Assembly: GCA_024138015.1 (NCBI GenBank)
Contig: JAMXBB010000001.1
Coordinates: 89,394,497-89,458,496, forward strand
Reading direction: 5' to 3'
Length of the DNA: 64,000 bases
DNA from: Lumnitzera littorea
Taxonomy: Eukaryota; Streptophyta; Magnoliopsida; Myrtales; Combretaceae
Part shown: positions 24,769 through 37,093 of the stretch, one piece after another
Layout: each line of letters begins with the position of its first letter
Numbering within the stretch: the stretch's first letter is position 1
Notes under the pieces: model-generated
What the model was told of the DNA's origin: nothing
The model's database searches: none
The model's input: only the letters and a program-made list of their open reading frames with translations
Made by a program: the position numbers and the translations under genes

Positions 24769-27672
24769 TGTAAGCCCTAAAGCCAAGCCAAGTAACCGTA
24801 GGATTGAACTTAGAACTCAAGGTTTAGAGCGATCGATTAAAGGATCCGATCAAACCCAAATTATAAATTATTGAGAGGAATATTAGTAAAAATGATCCCG
24901 TAAACTTAAATTTAAGAAAATAAGTAGTAAAATAGGAGACTATAAAATTTTCAAATTTTAGGCATAATAATTGCTAATTACTGAAAAGACGAAAAGTGTA
25001 ATCTAATAACTAGTAAATTACTAGAGATAGATTATATGTATACTAAAAATTTTAGAATGACCAAAATAATAATTAACAATGTTCACATGTACCTCACATG
25101 TATTTACGTGTAGATAAAAATACGCGAAATTACCTAAATTGGCCAAAAACTAAGTAAATAATTAAAGAAAATTATAAATTAATTATGGAAAAATTAGAAA
25201 AAAAATCAGAAGAGGATAAGATGATCCAAATCAAGTTGTGGCATGTCAGAATGTGCAAAAAAAAAATCAACCAATAAAAATTAGATAACCTAAAAGCCAA
25301 AAATCAAGGAAAATGGGCAAAGTCTTGTGAAATTAATGCATATTAATTACAACAAACGTCTATAAATAGGGGAAAAATTTCCAGAAGTTATTTGGATAGT
25401 TTAGCATTTGGGAAAAATAGGAACACTGAAAAAATCGAGAGAAAATCCAGAAAAAAAAAAAAGAAAACTGTGCAGATTGGGCAAGTGAACCAAACCCACC
25501 TCTCACCACCACCTGGGACCGAACCACCACCACCACTCTACACTAGACCCATCGTCTGGGCCGGGCGACAACCTTGGACCGGGTTTGGACGGCCAAAAAG
25601 CTTCAAACCTGTTAGTCCCTTATTTACCCGATTTTTGAATTTTTTTTAAAATTAGTTATTTTGCCTAGAAAATTATGAAACTTGTTATTCTGAGGTTTTA
25701 ATGTATGTAGATTTAGGGAAAAATATTTATTTAGTTTAATTACGTTTGAAAATATAGGGTCCTTAACAAATTGTTCAAAACCGAACATGATTAGAACGGA
25801 AAATAAATAGGCTTAGGAGTGTAGTTTGGAGCTTAATTTTTTTTTCTATAGGATGCTCATATGATGTAGAACAGTGCTATAAAGCCATTTTTTTTAAATT
25901 AATTTTTGAAAATTTTAAGTTAATTTTTAGCCCTAAAATGATGGAAAAATTGGGTAATTTGGGGTTAATTAGGTGATTAAGATGTTATTTACTGATTTAG
26001 ATATTAATTAGAAGTTTAGGGATGTTAATCTCTGAAGTGGAACCCTAATCCTAGCCTTTGGAGTATTAAGTATGGTTAATTTAGGAAATTAGGTAATTAA
26101 TATAAGAAATTAGTAATATGTGAAATTGTAAATTAATAAATCTAAAAAAATAGGGTTATTTAGATAATATTATAATAGAAATAAAAAAAATAATAAATTT
26201 GAAATAACATTTAATTTTAAGTAAATGTCTCAAAATGTAAGATTTTCACACATCGAGAATAAATCCGATATCTCAATTAGGGTTAGTGTATACCGAATAG
26301 TTTAGAATATCAAATTACGACTCAATAGGATATTTGGACACTTGAGCTTAATGTGATTAATTTCACATTAGGATTTGAGCATATTTAAGGCTTAGGAATC
26401 AAAATTTAAAATCTCATTTAGGATTCGAACACCGAAATAGAGTACAACGAATCATTAGGACGTAATGGGTATACACGAAAAAAAATGAGTTAAAAAATAG
26501 CTTAGAATATGAAACCATAAATTACAAGTACTAAAAAGACCTATTTGTATTATAGGATACCTAGAGACACATCAGCTTGCAATTAAGGAATCGAGCGATT
26601 AAGCGATTTCAAGTAAGTTGGGTTATTGCTTATTGTAATAGAGTACTAGTTTTGTAGTACTCGGAGACTTAGGCTTGTATATGATTGTGATTGTAAGTAG
26701 TTTACGCATGTGTTTGATGTATCTGAATTCGTGCTGAAACTTGCATTGTGAGTAATTCAATTGGTATGAAATTGTTTGAACACCCTAAACGGAATTTAAT
26801 CTTAGTCGACCCTAATAACCAAAAATGTCATGCATTGCAACCCGTTAGGGGATCATAGGATTCTCCAACCAAATACCGACCCCTTCGAAAGGGATAGCGC
26901 AGGATTGCAAAATGGTCCCTTCTTCATCCTCAGTCGAACTAAGTAACAGGAGAAGAGGTCGCGGCGGGGGTGAAGTCAATGGTTCGAAGGTAGTCGCGGG
27001 AGGAGCGAGGTCTCCATTGCACAAGCCTGAGTTTGGTTGTGAGCTGCTGCATAACATTGAACTCTTTAACCTGGATTGGAGCGGGTAAAATTTCTCTGAT
27101 TTCACAACGGACCGAACTACGTTGTGCGATGACACTTGATTGTTGCATTGCATGAAAATAATTGTTTGATAACCCTGTTTGTGCTTGTATGCATTCATGA
27201 GTCTCCAATTCAACTTACTGAGCTATAGTTGCTCATACCCTTATAGATCCTTTTGCAGGTTCTGATTTTTGGACAGTTCAAGTACTATGCCGCCTTACAA
27301 TTACCCAGAGGTTAGTCCTTTTGAAGTCAGGGGTGTAAGGATCAAGTTACTTAGTATAATGTGTAACTAGACTGACCTTGTAGTTAAGGATAAAAGACAG
27401 ATAGTTATTATGTAATCTAGTGAACTGTTGTGTATATGTAAAACTTCCTAGGAAGCTCTATGAACTTACTTATAATTATTTATGTTTATTAGAAATTTGT
27501 AATATTTATCATAATTGTAGTATAACTGTTATTTGAACTGTTTACTTCAAAGCGAGGAGTCGTCGATGCCTTGTGTAGATCATGTCTATGGTAGGCACTG
27601 TGAAGCCAGTTACTATCATAGAATGATTTATACGGTGGGACTATTGCGACTCTGCGACTTCGGGGCGTAATA
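24769..27672 (+). repeat. Tekay-like element 5' LTR (2904 bp)
   Basis: Begins TGTAAGCCC and ends GGCGTAATA; the 3' LTR ends GGCGTAACA. Near its 3' part (27287-27310) is a short ATG exon, MPPYNYPE, followed by a GTTAGT donor. This exon can splice in frame to the extra ORF at 27848. Antisense open frames in the GC-richer stretch 26845-27213 recur in all LTR copies but show no protein family. Confidence 0.9.
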
Positions 27673-27681
27673 GTTTTCGGT

Positions 27682-27693
27682 TGGTATCATAGC
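27682..27693 (+). other. Primer-binding site (initiator tRNA-Met type)
   Basis: TGGTATCATAGC begins ten bases after the 5' LTR. It matches the usual plant tRNA-iMet primer site TGGTATCAGAGC at 11 of 12 positions. Confidence 0.8.
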
Positions 27694-27847
27694 GTAGTTT
27701 TAGTAAACTCACTTTGAAGCGTCATACCTTAAAAGAAATAGATATTATAAGAATATTGAGAGTGGGTAATATTAAGTGGGTGATAAAAGATTGCATAACC
27801 ATAATCTTTAACATAGAAAATATTAATTGGTTTAATTATAATTACAG

Positions 27848-28747
27848 GGTCAAAGGGGAGAACTAATTCATAGTTGGATACGGTTTGAATGGAATGGAGA
27901 AGTATCTCCTATTGATTATAGGGTTAAATTACAATGGCTATTGATGGAACTAGCCGATTGGAATATATTTAAGACAGTTGATGAGATCATTGATAAGTTC
28001 CATGATAAAATGTGTTATAGTTGGAGGGATGAGTGGGCATGGATGGAGATGAGTTTAGGACCCCAGTATAATAAATACACTGCTATAGTAGCTTTTGAGC
28101 AGAGATGGTTGGAGAAAGAGAGAATTATAACTTTGATGATGCCCTTATGGTATTTTCCTGCTAGGTTGGAGGATGGGAGACCATACCCTACTAGTATTGC
28201 TCATATCCCTGCTGATATTCCATACATTCCTAGACAGTACCCACTAGGGATCATTGATTGGTTTCCACAGTTTCCAAAGCCTGTTAGGGATAGTATAGAG
28301 ATACCATTGAACCCTAACCCTGAACCTGAGTTTGAAATGCCAGAACCACCACCGGAAAACCCACCTCCAATTGAACCCCAAGATGGAGTTCATGTCGAGG
28401 AAAACTCAAAGGAAGACCCAGAGGAGGATCCAGAAGAGGACCTAGAAGAAGAAGAGCTAGAAGAAGACCTTGAGGAGGAACAAGAGAATGATAATGAGCC
28501 CGATATAGATATATATACTGTAGTTATGCAGGTGATCGCAGACACCATGATAGCTGGAGTTGGAGCTGGTGCTACAGCTGAATCGGATGATGATAATGTG
28601 CAGGAGGTGATTGTGATTCCTGAGACTCCAGAGATCGTGTTTATAGACTCCGCATTAGACAGCGAGCCTGAGGATCACTCTGTAGGAGGCTATGTGGCTC
28701 ACAACTCCTTTGATGGAGTAGCTACCACAGATTCAGAGGAAGATTAG
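27848..28747 (+). CDS. Extra acidic ORF upstream of gag in the Tekay-like element
   Basis: An open frame of 300 codons ends TAG at 28747. It stays open back to a splice-acceptor-like tataattacag at 27847 and has no ATG at its head. A phase-0 exon inside the 5' LTR (ATG 27287 to 27310, then GTTAGT) would join it in frame, giving about 307 residues. The N-terminal half is tryptophan-rich (HSWIRFEWNGEV; SWRDEWAWMEM; LGPQYNKYTAIVAFEQRWLE) and looks folded. The middle is proline-rich. Residues after that carry a long Glu/Asp run (about 28400-28510), then a low-complexity tail. I recognise no enzyme or Gag motif. It is intact while gag and pol are broken. It could be an accessory protein of this retrotransposon family or a captured host segment; function is unknown. 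Confidence 0.6.
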   Translation, partial: GQRGELIHSWIRFEWNGEVSPIDYRVKLQWLLMELADWNIFKTVDEIIDKFHDKMCYSWRDEWAWMEMSLGPQYNKYTAIVAFEQRWLEKERIITLMMPLWYFPARLEDGRPYPTSIAHIPADIPYIPRQYPLGIIDWFPQFPKPVRDSIEIPLNPNPEPEFEMPEPPPENPPPIEPQDGVHVEENSKEDPEEDPEEDLEEEELEEDLEEEQENDNEPDIDIYTVVMQVIADTMIAGVGAGATAESDDDNVQEVIVIPETPEIVFIDSALDSEPEDHSVGGYVAHNSFDGVATTDSEED

Positions 28748-29217
28748 CTTATTTAGATGACTGACTTGTTTTAGTTAGATTTTTAGTTATGATCCAGTAG
28801 CAATTTTGATGGAAACTGATGTATTTTAAGATCTTTTGATGTATTTTGTAGCTTCTAGATCAAGTTAGATGTACGTTGTAATTAAGTTTGATGTAACCTT
28901 TTGTCTTGTACAGTTGTAAAGATCGAGTCTATACTAGATTATCTAAGTAATGATGTAATCGGGTTGTAAATTTGATGTATATATTTGAAAGTTATCGAGT
29001 TGTATCTTTTGTTTTGAAGTGTAATAGTAATGATGTAAGGTTGAATGAAATATATAATGGAAGTTAGACTACTAAGTATGTTGACTTCAATGATATTGTC
29101 ATTACTATTTGATATGAGTACTTATTGCCAGCATTTATTAACATTCTTTAAACAAAAGTAGGGATAACTTATAGATAGATATGAATGTAGGATTATAAGT
29201 TAAACTTTTAAGCGATT
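28748..29217 (+). other. Spacer between extra ORF and gag
   Basis: About 470 AT-rich bases with repeated 'gatgta' words and no open frame. Probably leader or intronic sequence of the element. Confidence 0.5.
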
Positions 29218-30534
29218 ATGGCTGAAGCTGGAAACGGGAGTAGTCAAAGAGGAACTAAAGGAAATCAAAACCCTCTACCACGAGCACCATCACCACCAAG
29301 AGAACAAAATAAACAAGATTTACCTCCACCTACTTCACAAGAGAATATGCCTATTGGACAAATACTTGCCAGTATGCATACAATGATGAGACAGCAAGGA
29401 ATGTTGATTCAACATCTTCTGATTGGTGGTAATATAGGAAATAGGAGACCTCAAGAAGTCGAACAACGAATGGAGCGACCTCAAGAGGTAAATAAACTTC
29501 CTGAATTTATAAAAGCAACTGTTATTTTGAAGGGGAGATGGGTAGACCAGATTGGCTAGCCCAAATCAAATGAAGTTTTGAGGCTTTCAGAGTCCCTGAA
29601 TCTCAAAAGTTATCTTATGGTACATTTATGTTAAAGTTAGCTGCGAGAGTATAGTGGGACTCGAAAGCAAGGCAACTTGGAAATAACATTGATTGGCAAC
29701 AATTTAAGGAGAAATTCACGAAGGAGTATTTTCCTCATAGTGTGCAAAACTGAATGGTGCGAGATCTGTTTGAACTGAAGAAGGGAGGTATGAGTGTAAC
29801 CCAGTATGAGACTGAGTTCAATAGATTGTTACAATACGTACCTGGCTCATATCGAGATAATGTTGAGTTGAAGAAAGATTTATTCCTTACTGGATTTGAC
29901 CCCACAATGTGTTGCAAGCTATTGGATTATGGTTTTACCACTTACAATGAAGTGGTAGATAAGGCAAGATAACTGGAAGATAATCGTGTGAGGATGTAAG
30001 TAATGTGGAGTCAAAAGATCAATAGAGGATATCGACCAGGTCCATCATTTAAGAAATCATATCCTGGTGCTACTAGTAGTAGTTCTGGATAGAAGAGAAG
30101 GAGACCAGTAACTCTGACTAGTAACCCAGCGCAGTCAATACTGAGTTTGAGCTTTTATGACAAAGATGGTAATGTCAAATGCTGGAAGTGTAGTGCAAAT
30201 CATTTTCCGAGGAATTGTGCTCAGCTTAAGGGGAAATGTTTTATATGTGGAGATCCAAACCATGTGTTGAAGGCATGCCTTAGGATGAAATTAGTAAAGT
30301 GTAATAAGTATGGTAAAAAGGGCCATTTCTCCAGGTACTGTCCACAATTTGTACAAGGAGCTAAGTGAACAGAAGGTTTTGATAATACCACTGCACTTGC
30401 TCGTGTCTTCGCTCTAGAGGATATGGGAGTTGAGGAGGACGAAGATTTCTCAAAATTTATGGAGGAGTACTACCATGATGATGTCGAGGAGATCATGGGA
30501 GTTGAAGAGGAAAATGATGAAGGACTTGTAACTG
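29218..30534 (+). pseudogene. Tekay-like gag, frameshifted
   Basis: ATG at 29218 opens a frame (MAEAGNGSSQRGTK...) that continues to about 29540. There one frameshift moves the rest into another frame, which reads gag-like to 30534: LFELKKGGMSVTQYETEFNRL near 29760 and two zinc knuckles, CWKCSANHFPRNC (30181-30219) and CFICGDPNHVLKAC. In-frame stops occur near 29652, 29751, 29970, 29997, 30090 and 30366. The protein would form the virus-like particle and bind RNA. This copy cannot make full-length Gag. Confidence 0.82.
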
Positions 30535-30654
30535 GTACGTACTCAGACTATCTATTGCAATAATAATTCTAAGTGTGAATTAAATTGAAATATTTGCATT
30601 TTAAGATTTATGAATGCTAGTGTAGTTGGTAACCATTGTATTAGTACATTCCAG
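30535..30654 (+). other. Putative 120-bp intron between gag and protease
   Basis: The interval begins GTACGT and ends CCAG, is AT-rich and contains an in-frame TAA. Removing it joins the gag frame (..GLVTG) to the protease frame (HVLINGQPAFVLFDTG) in phase. Alternatively the TAA near 30561 is the natural gag terminator and pol is expressed another way. Not proven without transcript data. Confidence 0.45.
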
Positions 30655-33600
30655 GACATGTGCTGATAAATGGACAACCTGCTTTTGTGCTGTTTGATAC
30701 TGGTGCATCTCATTCCTTTGCAAGTCAGAAATTTGTACATGAACAAGAAATTAGTGTGGTTACTGTTAGTATAGCATATAAAGTTAGAACTCCGAGTAGG
30801 GAGAAAGTAACAACTCGAGAAGTAGTAGCTGATGGTAGAATAAAAATTCAGGAGGAGGAGTATCCTATAAGTCTTGTGATCTTACCTTTACAAGGTTATG
30901 ATGTAATAGTGGGAATAGATTGGTTATCCAAAAATAAAGCCATTATGGAGTGTAGGAATAAAATTATCAATCTTAATGATGGAAAAACAATATTTCATGG
31001 AAAAACAATATTTCAAGGAAAAGCTGGTGGAAGTAGGTTGAATTTATCAGTAATGGAGATATGTGATGAACAATTTGAGACAAGAGTAAAGGAGGATGAT
31101 TGGAAATTTTGTTGGGTGTTTGCTTTGGATGCAAAGAAGGAAATACCCAAGGTAGCAGACATACGGGCAGTGAATGAGTTTCCAGATGTATTTCCGGAGG
31201 ATTTACCAGGTTTAGCCCCATCTCGAGAGTTAGACTTTACTGTAGAATTAGTTCCTAGAACTGAACCTATTTCTAAAGCCACATATCGGATGTCACCCAT
31301 GGAACTTCAGGAACTAAAGAAACAACTTCAGGAACTAAAGAAACAACTTCAGGAGCTATTGGATAAGAAGTTTATTCGACCGAGTGTTTCACCATGGGGA
31401 GCACCGGTATTGTTTGTGAAAAAGAAGGATGGTACTATGAGATTGTGTATAGACTATCGGGAGTTAAATAAGGTTACCATTAAGAATAGGTATTCGTTAC
31501 CTCGCATTGATGATTTGTTTGACCAACTCCAAGGTGCAACTATGTTTTCTAGAATAGATTTAAAATTAGGATATCATCAGTTACGAGTTAAGCCGGAAGA
31601 TGTGCGTAAGACTGCATTTACAACTCGATATGGTCATTATGAATTTTTAGTGATGCCATTTGGCTTAACGAATGCTCCGGCTGTATTCATGGACTTGATG
31701 AATCACATATATCAACCATATTTGGATAAGTTTGTTGTGGTGTTTATTGACGATATTTTGATTTATTCAAAAACCAAGAAGGTGCATGCAGAGCATTTAC
31801 GATTGGCATTACATAAGTTGAGAGAGAATAAATTGTATGCCAAGTTAAGTAAATGTGATTTTTGGTTGGATAGAATTTCTTTTCTAGGTCATATTATATC
31901 TGGTGAAGGAATCTCCGTAGACCCCGATAAAGTGAAAGCAGTGATGGACTGGAAGCAACCAACCATAGTGACTGAGATAAGGAGTTTTCTGGGTATGGCG
32001 GGATACTATTGACGATTCATAAAGGATTTTTCAAAAATTGCCAAATCGCTGACTCGATTAACCTAGAAGGATGTAAAGTTTGAATGGAGTGAAGATTGTG
32101 AAAGGAGTTTTCAGGAGTTGAAGAAAAGACTGGTTACAGCACCAGTATTAACATTGCCTGATCCGGACAAACCTTATAATGTGTACAGTGATGCTTCACA
32201 GAATGGATTAGGTTGTGTATTGATGCAAGATAGAAAAGTTGTTGCATATGCATCAAGACAATTGAGACCACATAAGAGGAATTACCCAACTCATGATTTA
32301 AAGTTAGCGGCCGTAGTGTTTGCCTTGAAAATTTGGAGACATTATCTTTATGGGCAACGGTGCGAGATGTACACTGATCATAAGAGTTTGAAGTATTTCT
32401 TTACCCAGAAAGAGTTAAATTTAAGGCAAAGAAGGTGGTTAGAATTGATTAAAGATTATGATCTAAATATAAATTACCACCCTAGAAAGGCCAATTTGGT
32501 GGCGGATGCATTAAGTCGAAAGAATTATGAACAAGTTGCCTTATTGTTAACACCTCAACGTGAATTAGTGCATGAATTTGAGAGGATGCAAATTGGGTTT
32601 GATTGGTGTGTACCTAATAGCCAGTTGATGAACTGGGAATTGCAACCTACTCTATCAGAGAGAATAAAGCAAAAACAAGAGGAAGATAAGGGTCTGATGG
32701 AGATAAAAGAAAAATTAAGTAACAGACAGGACCCTGACTTTAAGGTGGATGATAGAGGTCTAATAAAGTTTAGAGGAAGAATATGTGTACCACAAGATGC
32801 TGACATAAAGAAGCAAATTTTGGATGAAGCACACATTACAGGTTATACTGTACACCCGGGAGGAAATAAAATGTATCAAGATTTAAAATTCATGTATTGG
32901 TGGAATGGGATGAAGAGAGAAGTGGCACAGTATGTATCGGAATGCCTTACATGCCAACAAGTCAAAACAGAACACCAAAGACCGGGTGGACTATTACAAC
33001 CTCTAGAAATACCGCGATGGAAATGGGATAATATTACTATGGATTTTGTGGTAGCATTACTAAGGACTCAAGTTGGATACGATTCCATTTGGGTAGTCGT
33101 GGATAGATTAACGAAGAGTGCATATTTCTTACCTTATCGAACGGGTGATTCAATGGAAAAGATGGCTAGGCTGTATGTCCTAGAAATAATAAGGCTACAT
33201 GGTGTTCCTGAGAGTATTGTTTCTGACCGAGATAGTCGGTTTGTATCCAAATTCTGAGAGAGCTTACATAGAGCTTTGGGTACAAAGTTGCAGTTTGGTA
33301 CAGCTTATCACCCACAAACAGACGGGCAGTCTGAGTGAACAATTCAAACTCTAGAAGATATGTTACGAGCTTGCGTGTTGGATTTTGGAGGTGATTGGGA
33401 TAAATATTTACTGTTGATAGAATTTGCTTACAATAATAGTTATCATGCAACCATACAGATGGCACCGTATGAAGCATTATATGGGAGGAAATGCAGATCG
33501 CCACTGTATTGGGATCACGAAGAGTATGCCATGATTGGACCAGATATGATCAATCAAACGAGTGAGAAGATTAAGATTGTGCGACAACGGATGAAAGAAG

Positions 33601-34073
33601 CTCAGGATCGTTATAAGAGTTAGGCTGATTTGAAGAGAAGACCCTTGGAATTTGAAATTGGTGATCATGTTTATATTAAAATAAGCCCATTTAAAGGACT
33701 CAGACGGTTTGGTTCAAGGAGAAAACTGAGCCCACGATACATTGGTCCATTTGAAGTGTTAGAGAAAGTTGGCAATGTATCATACCGAGTAGCTTTACCT
33801 CCAAGTCTATCAAGCTATCATAATGTATTCCATGTATCCATGCTGAGAAGATTCATTAAAAACCCGAATGCGATAGTGGAAATAGAGCCAGTGGAGTTAA
33901 CGAGAAATTTCCAACTGGTGAGACAACCCATAAAGATATTGGACAGTCGGGTTCAGAAGTTAAGGAATAGAGATATGGAGTACGTGAAGATTCAATGGAA
34001 TGAAGGTCCAGACTTGGAGATGACTTGAGAACTAAAAGCCGCGATGATGGAGCAGTATCCATGGCTTTTTTAA
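30655..34073 (+). pseudogene. Tekay-like pol: protease, RT, RNase H, integrase, chromodomain
   Basis: A single uninterrupted frame with six in-frame stops (32010, 32064, 33255, 33336, 33621, 34026) and no frameshift. Domains in order: aspartic protease with DTGAS (30696-30710); RT with VLFVKKKDG, MPFGLTNAP and the catalytic FIDD (31743-31754); RNase H starting YSDAS near 32183, with YTDHKSLKY and ADALSRK; integrase with zinc-binding HPGG..CLTCQ, catalytic Asp in MDFVVAL and SDRDSRF, and HPQTDGQSE; C-terminal chromodomain (about 33940-34073; VKIQWNEG..EQYPWLF). Short tandem duplications lie at about 30977-31014 and 31307-31348. The element cannot make full-length Pol. The frame otherwise matches Tekay/Del chromoviruses. 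Confidence 0.9.
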
Positions 34074-34163
34074 CTTCCAGGTTAGTAAAAGTATACAAAT
34101 TATTGTATTTGGTCATTTAAGTACAAATTAGATATACAGAAGTTGTGAGGACAAAACTTTTTT

Positions 34164-34178
34164 TAAGGGGGGTGGAAT
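34164..34178 (+). other. Polypurine tract of the Tekay-like element
   Basis: AAGGGGGGTGGAAT lies directly before the 3' LTR start at 34179 and would prime plus-strand DNA synthesis. Confidence 0.75.
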
Positions 34179-37088
34179 TGTAAGTCCTAAAGCCAAGCCA
34201 AGTAACCGTAGAATTGAACTTAGAACCCAAGGTTTAGGGGGATCGGTTAAAGGATCCAATCAAACCCAAATTATAAACTATTGAGAGGAATATTAGTAAA
34301 AATGACCTCGTAAACTTAAATTTAAGAAAATAAGTAGTAAAATAGGAGATTATAAAATTTTCAAATTTTAAGCATAATAATTGCTAATTACCGAAAAGGC
34401 GAAAAGTGTAATCTAATAACTAATAAATTACTAGAGATAGATTATATGTATACTAAAAATTTTAGAATGACCAAAATAATAATTAGAAATGTTCACATGT
34501 ACCCCACATGTATTTACATGTAGATAAAAATACGCGAAATTACCTAAATTAGCCAAAAACTAAGTAAATAATTAAAGAAAATTATAAATTAATTATGAAA
34601 AAATTAGAAAAAAATCAGAAGAGGATAAGATGATCCAAATCAGGTCGTGGTATGTCAGGATGTGCAAAAGAAAAATCAACCAATAAAAATTAGACAACCT
34701 AAAAGCCAAAAATCAAGGAAAATGGGCAAAGTCTTGTCAAATAAATTCATATTAATTACAACAAACGTCTACAAATAAGGGAAAAATTTCCAGAAGTCAT
34801 TTGGACAGTTTAGCATTTGGGAAAAATAAGAACACTGAAAAAATCGAGAGAAAATCTAGAAAAAAGAAAAAAGAAAACTGTGCAGATTGGGCGAGTGAAC
34901 CAAACCCACCTCTCACCACCACCTGGGACCAAACCACCACCACCACCCTACACTAGACCCACCATCTGGGCCGGCCGACAACCTTGGACCGGGTTTGGAC
35001 GGCCAGAAAGCTTCAAACCGGTTAGTCCCTTATTTACCCGATTTTTGAATTTTTTTTAAAATTAGTTATTTTGCCTAGAAAATTATGAAACTTGTTATTC
35101 TGAGGTTTTAATATATGTAGATTTAGGGAAAAATATTTATTTAGTTTGATTACGTCTGAAAATATAGGGTCCTTAACAAATTGTTCAAAACCGAACATGA
35201 TTAGAACGGAAAATAAATAGGCTTAGGAGTGTAGTTTGGAGCTTAATTTTTTTTTTTGTAAGATGCTCATATGATGTAGAACAGTGCTATGAAGCCATTT
35301 TTTTAAAATTAATTTTTGAAATTTTTAAGTTAATTTTTAGCCCTAAAATGATGGAAAAATTGGGTGATTTGGGGTTAATTAGGTGATTAAGATGTTAATT
35401 ACTGATTTAGATATTAATTAGATGTTTAGGGATGTTAATCTCTGAAGTGGAACCTTAATCCTAGCCTTTGGAGTATTAAGTATGGTTAATTTAGGAAATT
35501 AGGTAATTAATATAAGAAATTAGTAATATGTGAAATTGTAAATTAATAAATCTAAAAAAATAGGGTTATTTAGATAATATTATAATAGAAATCAGAAAAA
35601 TAATAAATCTGAAATAACATTTAATTTTAAGTAAATGTCTCAAAATGTAAGATTTTCACACATCGGGAATAAATCCGATACCTCAATTAGGGTTAGCGTG
35701 TATCGAATAGTTTAGAATACCAAATTACGACTCAATAGGATATTTGGACACTCGAGCTTAATGTGATTAATTTCACATTAGGATTCGAGCATATTTAAGG
35801 CTTAGGAATCAAATTTTAAAATCTCATTTAGGATTCAAACACCGAAATAGAGTACAACGAATCATTAGGACGTAATGGGTATACACGAAAAAAAATGAGT
35901 TAAAAAATAGCTTAGAATATGAAACCATAAATTACAAGTACTAAAAAGACCTATTTGTATTATAGGATACCTAGAGACACATCAGCTTGCAATTAAGGAA
36001 TCGAGCGATCGAGCGATTTCAAGTAAGTTGGGTTATTGCTTATTGTAATAGAGTACTAATTTTGTAGTACTCGGAGACTTAGGCTTGTATATGATTGTGA
36101 TTGTGATTGTAAGTAGTTTACGCATGTGTTTGATGTATATGAATTCGTGCTGAAACTTGCATTGTGAGTGATTCAATTGGTATGAAATTGTTTGAACACC
36201 CTAAACGGAATTTAATCTTAGTCGACCCTAATAACCAAAAATGTCATGCATTGCAACCTGTTAAGGGATCATAGGATTCTCCAACCAAATACCGACCCCT
36301 TCGAAAGGGATAGCGCAGGATTGCAAAATGGTCCCTTCTTCATCCTCAGTCGAACTAAGTGACAGGAGAAGAGGTCGCGGCAGGGGTAAAGTCAATGGTT
36401 CAAAGGTAGTCGCGGGAGGAGCGAGGTCTCCATTGCACAAGCCTGGGTTTGGTTGTGAGCTACTACATAACATGGAACTCTTCAACCCGGATTAGAGCGG
36501 GTGAAATTTCTCTGATTTCACAACGGACCGGACTACGTTGTGCGATGACACTTGATTGTTGCATTGCATGAAAATAATTGTTTGATAACCCTGTTTGTGC
36601 TTATATGCATTCTCGAGTCTCCAATTCAACTTACTGAGCTGTAGTTGCTCATACCCTTATAGATCCTTTTGCAGGTTCTGATTTTTGAACAGTTCAAGTA
36701 CTATGCCGCCTTACAATTACCCAGAGGTTAGTCCTTTTGAAGCCAGGGGTGTAAGGATCAAGTTACTTAGTATACTGTGTAACTAGACTGACCTTGTAGT
36801 TAAGGATAAAAGACAGATAGTTATTATGTAATCTAGTGAACTGTTGTGTATATGTAAAACTTCCTAGGAAGCTCTGTGGACTTACTTATAATTATTTATG
36901 TTTATTAGAAATTTGTAATATTTACCATAATTGTAGTATAACTGTTATTTGAACTGTTTACTTCAAAGTGAGGAGTCGTCGATGCCTTGTGTAGATCATG
37001 TCTATGGTAGGCACTGTGAGGCCAGTTACTATCATAGAATGGTTTACACGACGGGACTGTTGCGACTCTGCGACTTCGGGGCGTAACA
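34179..37088 (+). repeat. Tekay-like element 3' LTR (2910 bp)
   Basis: Begins TGTAAGTCC and ends GGCGTAACA. Nearly collinear with the 5' LTR across its full length, including the MPPYNYPE exon with GTTAGT donor near 36703-36727. Differences are mostly transitions. Confidence 0.9.
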
Positions 37089-37093
37089 ACAGG

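Larger units (their letters stand above)
24769..37088 (+). mobile_element. Ty3-gypsy chromovirus, Tekay-like, full length (12.3 kb)
   Basis: Two LTRs of about 2.9 kb (TGTAAG...TAACA/TAATA) flank a 6.5-kb interior with primer-binding site, extra ORF, gag, pol with chromodomain and polypurine tract in canonical order. Flanks ACAAG (24764-24768) and ACAGG (37089-37093) form a 5-bp target duplication with one mismatch. The LTRs differ at roughly 15 sites in the first ~265 bases by eye and at fewer further in, so the insertion is moderately old. Clade is inferred from RT sequence (RPSVSPWGAPVLFVKKKDG; MPFGLTNAP), LTR length and the C-terminal chromodomain. Confidence 0.9.

Noticed and set aside
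26845..27213. Antisense open frames in the gypsy LTR, recurring at 36261-36485, 39627-39855 and 50128-50352
   Set aside because: They recur only because the LTR recurs, have stops or altered ends in some copies, and show no protein family. The GC-rich stretch is more likely LTR regulatory or leader sequence.
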